A DNA stretch of 8,214 nucleotides from an uncultured Oscillospiraceae bacterium (lineage in GTDB: Bacteria; Bacillota; Clostridia; Oscillospirales; Acutalibacteraceae), in NCBI GenBank assembly GCA_900547305.1, contig URGH01000087.1, positions 1-8,214 of the forward strand, in the 5' to 3' direction. The notes beneath the pieces are model-generated. The model had not been told where the DNA came from. It ran no database searches and worked only from the letters and a program-made list of their open reading frames with translations. Every line of letters starts with the position of its first letter. Position 1 is the first letter of the stretch. A program made the translations under genes and the position numbers. This document shows, piece after piece, positions 6,050 to 8,214 of the stretch.

Positions 6050-6844
6050 TTATTCAATGTTGTATTTATCAAGAAGTTCCTTAATTTTGCCTTCGCTTTC
6101 AAGCTCTTTAAGTGCGGAATTTACTTTTTCAAGCATTTCGCTGTCGCCCTTCTTAACTGCAATTCCGTATTGCTCAACCGTAAGAGGAGTATTGATTGTT
6201 TTAATTGCATCGGAATTTTGAGCGGCGGCTTCTTCAGCAGCTTTATTATCCATAATAATTGTATTTATGGTGCCGTTTTTGAGATCGTCAATCGCGTTGC
6301 TTAAATTATCGTAAATTTTAATGTCGGCACCCTCAATTTTCTTGAAGCCCCATTCTTCATCACCCTCGGCATATTTTTGACCGGTAAAGCCTGAGCAAAC
6401 TCCGATTTTCTGGTTTTTAAGTTGTTCGTCAAGTTCTTCCTTGGTGGTTCCCGTGTAATAGGTATCGTTCTTAGCAACTATAAGAATTTGCGCTGCACTT
6501 GAATAATAAGGATCTGAAAAATCAACTGATTTTTTACGTTTAGCGTTAATGGTAAGTCCCGAAGCGGCAACATCGCAAGCGCCCTGTTCAACTGCGGCTA
6601 CAACGCCGTCAAATTCCATATTATCTACTTTTACATCATCGTAGCCCATTTTTTCGGCTACAGCTTTGATTAAATCAATATCAAAGCCTGTTGCCTTGCC
6701 GTCCTTATCAAGATATTCAAACGGTTCAAATTCAGCATTTGTCGCTACAATAAGAGTGCTGTTTTTCTTTGAGCCGCAGCCGCCGCAGGTTAAGAGCATC
6801 AGCAGGGCGGAAACGCCGCAAATAATTTTTGTTGTGAGTTTCAT
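6050..6844 (-). CDS. Amino-acid ABC transporter substrate-binding lipoprotein
   Basis: A 264-residue extracellular solute-binding protein of family 3 (PF00497 type), first gene of the operon. Residues 1-23 form a lipoprotein signal: a basic start, hydrophobic core and LLTCGGC, with Cys23 (or Cys20) as the lipidated residue; neither cysteine makes a textbook lipobox. Family hallmarks follow: TNAEFEPFEYLDKDGKATGF (35-54), GFDIDLIKAVAEKMG, the ligand-carboxylate Arg103 in RKKSVDFSDPYY, and Asp199 in IIMDN, the usual ligand-amino contact. It should capture a polar amino acid at the membrane surface and deliver it to the permease. The ATG at 6844 has AAAGGAG (6860-6854) nine nt upstream; an in-frame start at 6922 would lie in the -35 box and is rejected. 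Substrate might be glutamine, arginine or cystine. Confidence 0.93.
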   Translation of the reverse strand: MKLTTKIICGVSALLMLLTCGGCGSKKNSTLIVATNAEFEPFEYLDKDGKATGFDIDLIKAVAEKMGYDDVKVDNMEFDGVVAAVEQGACDVAASGLTINAKRKKSVDFSDPYYSSAAQILIVAKNDTYYTGTTKEELDEQLKNQKIGVCSGFTGQKYAEGDEEWGFKKIEGADIKIYDNLSNAIDDLKNGTINTIIMDNKAAEEAAAQNSDAIKTINTPLTVEQYGIAVKKGDSEMLEKVNSALKELESEGKIKELLDKYNIE

Positions 6845-6893
6845 AAGAGAAGTCTCCTTTAATAAATTTCTTTTCTTTTTGAAGTCTGACGGT

Positions 6894-6922
6894 ATTATAG
6901 CACCCCAAAACCGATTTGTCAA
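6894..6922 (-). promoter_or_regulatory. Consensus sigma-A promoter of the transporter operon
   Basis: On the minus strand TTGACA (6922-6917) and TATAAT (6899-6894) are perfect and 17 bp apart. Transcription should start near 6887, giving a leader of about 43 nt to the ATG at 6844. The region immediately upstream (6932-7014) is filled with repeated TGCATA elements. Confidence 0.88.
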
Positions 6923-6931
6923 TACCTAATT

Positions 6932-7014
6932 TGCATATTTATGATATTTTTTTGAATATTTTCAATTTCGACTGCATAAATCTGCATATTTCGGTGCATA
7001 TTCAGTCAATATGC
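6932..7014. promoter_or_regulatory. TGCATA element cluster and palindrome upstream of the transporter promoter
   Basis: TGCATA occurs at 6932, 6973, 6983 and 6995; the last three are spaced 10 and 12 bp, about one helical turn. The rightmost is part of a perfect 7-5-7 palindrome, GCATATT (6996-7002) with AATATGC (7008-7014). TGCATAAATCTGCA (6973-6986) and TGCATATTTATG (6932-6943) resemble the 14-bp TGNATWWWWATNCA form of ArgR/AhrC boxes with mismatches. A further TTGAA-TATT-TTCAA palindrome lies at 6952-6965. The cluster covers about -45 to -127 of the operon's predicted start. It follows the DUF4363 stop directly but has no U run, so it is not an obvious terminator. Confidence 0.5.
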
Positions 7015-7015
7015 C

Positions 7016-7390
7016 TTAAAATATGCTGTGGGTACTCAGCGAGGTGTCTTCCTTTATCTGGTGCAAAAGAGTTTTCAGGCTTTCAATGTGGTCGTAAAAC
7101 ATAGCGTTTTCCTTTTCCTTTACGAAAACCGAAAGTGAGGCAAGCTCCAGTTCAACCTCGTCAATTTCGCCGTGATTGACGAAAAATGAGAGATTGCCCT
7201 CCTTTTCATCCCACAGCTTTTGCAGATCTCTTACCTTTTCTTCGGCGTTGCCGCCGCTTCGGTATTCTGTTTCACACCGCGAAACCTGTTCCTTTGCTTC
7301 ATCGCATACGCCGTTAATATAATTAAGGCTGCCGAAATAGGAAATAATAACTATTACAAAAAGTATTGCGGCAGGTATAAGTCTTTTCAT
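7016..7390 (-). CDS. DUF4363 family protein, membrane-anchored
   Basis: A 124-residue protein of unknown function that often accompanies DUF421 genes in Clostridia. One N-terminal hydrophobic segment (about 4-24) anchors it; the rest is charged, largely helical and probably outside the membrane. The family-like core is W60 followed by NLSFFVNHGEIDEVELELASLSVFVKEKE (66-94), then a helix, ending in SLSTHSIF. The ATG at 7390 overlaps the DUF421 stop as ATGA, and AGAGG (7403-7399) lies eight nt upstream, so it is almost certainly translated with its partner. Function is unknown; co-occurrence suggests that the two proteins act together at the membrane, possibly in the envelope or spore inner membrane. 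Confidence 0.85.
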   Translation of the reverse strand: MKRLIPAAILFVIVIISYFGSLNYINGVCDEAKEQVSRCETEYRSGGNAEEKVRDLQKLWDEKEGNLSFFVNHGEIDEVELELASLSVFVKEKENAMFYDHIESLKTLLHQIKEDTSLSTHSIF

Positions 7391-8058
7391 TGCTTTTTCC
7401 TCTGCTTTATAATACTGTGGTTTCCGTCCCTATCCATGGTCATCAGGAATATATCCGAAACATTATCGCCTTTAAGCATTTTGCGCACGGCGCCTTCGTC
7501 TGTGCCTATTGCTTCAAGCGACTCTTTTATTATTTTGCCGTCGCTTATAACCGGCAGCGGCAGCAGCGCTTTATCCTTTTTAACGTTTAGGTCGGCGGCG
7601 GTGGCGGGCTGCTCTGATGATTTAAGCAGAACGCTTAAATTTCCGTTTACCTCAAGCACTGCGAACGCCACGGTGGAAATATCAAATACATCCTGCCCGC
7701 GTAAAAGCTCCACAAGGTCAAGCACGGTCATTCGCACGCTTTTCATCATTTGCTGGTCTATAACACCGTTCTTTATTATAACGGCGGATTTGCCGTTCAT
7801 AATTTTTCGCATAAAAAGGCTTTTCATTGATATTACCGAAATCAGAATTTCCAGTATTACAAGCATAAAAATAGCCACCACGCCGTTTAATATGGGCTGT
7901 GACGTATCCTGCAGGGGAATAGCGGCAATTTCGGAAATAAGCAGTGTAACGACCAATTCGTTCGGCTGCATTTCGCCTATCTGCCGCTTGCCCATGAGCC
8001 GAATACCCAGGGTAACGAAAATATAAAGAATAATTGTGCGCGTAATTGTAATAATCAT
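7387..8058 (-). CDS. DUF421 (YetF-family) membrane protein
   Basis: A 223-residue protein of YetF length (about 230). The N-terminal half has membrane helices (about 2-22, 34-50 and 56-78) around the family signature GIRLMGKRQIGEMQPNELVVTLLISEIAAIPLQD (18-51). The second half is the soluble DUF421 domain, with SAVIIKNGVID (91-101), a helix ending LRGQDVFDISTVAFAVLEVNGNLSVL (119-144) and a final region with LPLPVISDGKI. Biochemical role is unknown; relatives in spore-formers include the 2Duf protein linked to spore resistance. The start at 8058 has GGTGAT (8067-8062), the 3' part of a full Shine-Dalgarno, three nt upstream. It leads a coupled pair with DUF4363. No clear promoter is seen; transcription may begin in or beyond the repeats at the window edge. 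Confidence 0.9.
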   Translation of the reverse strand: MIITITRTIILYIFVTLGIRLMGKRQIGEMQPNELVVTLLISEIAAIPLQDTSQPILNGVVAIFMLVILEILISVISMKSLFMRKIMNGKSAVIIKNGVIDQQMMKSVRMTVLDLVELLRGQDVFDISTVAFAVLEVNGNLSVLLKSSEQPATAADLNVKKDKALLPLPVISDGKIIKESLEAIGTDEGAVRKMLKGDNVSDIFLMTMDRDGNHSIIKQRKKQ

Positions 8059-8069
8059 ATAATCACCGA

Positions 8070-8092
8070 AAATATTATTTCCGATAATATTT
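8070..8092. repeat. AT-rich inverted repeat in the DUF421 leader
   Basis: AAATATTAT (8070-8078) pairs perfectly with ATAATATTT (8084-8092) around a 5-nt loop. On the minus strand the stem ends two nt before GGTGAT, the DUF421 ribosome site. It could be an operator or a weak leader hairpin; being all A/T, its stability is low. Confidence 0.4.
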
Positions 8093-8107
8093 AATTTAAT
8101 ACCGGCG

Positions 8108-8214
8108 AAATTAGACGTTAGATATTAGACGGTAGATGTTAGATTAATACCCCTCAGTCAAATTAGACGTTAGATATTAGACGGTAGATGTTAGATTAAT
8201 ACCCCTCAGTCAAA
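8108..8214. repeat. Tandem 52-bp repeat built of 7-bp sub-repeats, truncated by the window end
   Basis: Two identical copies (8108-8159 and 8160-8211), with no mismatch, and the first three bases of a third (8212-8214). After AAA, each unit contains five heptads: TTAGACG, TTAGATA, TTAGACG, GTAGATG, TTAGATT (8111-8145 in the first copy), then AATACCCCTCAGTC. The array probably continues past the window. It lies upstream of the DUF421 gene. Perfect identity points to recent amplification or ongoing slippage. It is not a CRISPR array because no variable spacers separate the units. Confidence 0.9.

Noticed and set aside
6845..6922. N-terminal extension of the binding protein to 6922
   Set aside because: The extra residues overlap the perfect -10 and -35 boxes and would precede the lipoprotein signal; the ATG at 6844 has an ideal ribosome site.
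6952..6965. CodY-type box at TTGAATATTTTCAA
   Set aside because: It matches the AATTTTCWGAAAATT consensus poorly and is better described as a short AT-rich palindrome.
7220..8026. A 268-codon plus-strand frame across the DUF421/DUF4363 pair
   Set aside because: It is antisense to two recognised, translationally coupled genes. Its Ser/Thr/Ile-rich translation resembles no protein and it spans both genes without regard to their boundary.
8108..8214. CRISPR array
   Set aside because: The 52-bp units are contiguous and identical, with internal heptads and no variable spacers, and no cas gene is present.

Overview
The window looks like a chromosomal segment from a low-to-moderate GC, Gram-positive anaerobe of the class Clostridia, probably a gut Oscillospiraceae/Ruminococcaceae-type organism. 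The support is a type III glutamine synthetase, a DUF421 (YetF) plus DUF4363 pair, strong purine-rich Shine-Dalgarno sites, consensus TTGACA-N17-TATAAT promoters, and non-ATG starts behind good ribosome binding sites. The lineage is inferred from gene content; no marker gene is present.

Layout, left to right. Positions 1-132 hold no gene but two inverted repeats. A LytTR-type response regulator (133-834, minus) is followed by a 265-bp divergent control region. Two plus-strand genes come next: a small sigma-70 family factor (1100-1621) and a membrane-anchored extracytoplasmic protein with a degenerate LytR-CpsA-Psr-like look (1659-2264). A type III glutamine synthetase (2369-4459, plus) follows, with its own perfect consensus promoter and a TTG start. 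It converges on a minus-strand polar amino-acid ABC transporter operon, transcribed in the order binding lipoprotein (6844-6050), permease (5981-5277), ATPase (5287-4547). The convergent gap holds one terminator for each direction. Further right is a translationally coupled minus-strand pair, DUF421 membrane protein (8058-7387) then DUF4363 protein (7390-7016). The window ends in a tandem 52-bp repeat built of 7-bp sub-repeats, cut by the window edge.

How the genes may work together. Glutamine synthetase and a glutamine/polar amino-acid importer as convergent neighbours suggest a small nitrogen-assimilation locus. The region just upstream of the transporter promoter carries four TGCATA elements and a 7-5-7 palindrome, a plausible operator cluster that might bind an ArgR-like regulator. 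The sigma factor and the LCP-like protein look like a two-gene unit in which a small hairpin partly covers the second gene's Shine-Dalgarno. The LytTR regulator has no sensor kinase in the window, and its transcript start is overlain by a 9-bp direct repeat phased at one helical turn. No phage, insertion sequence, CRISPR array, tRNA or rRNA gene was found. Nothing here is clearly a new defence or mobile system; the best leads are regulatory.
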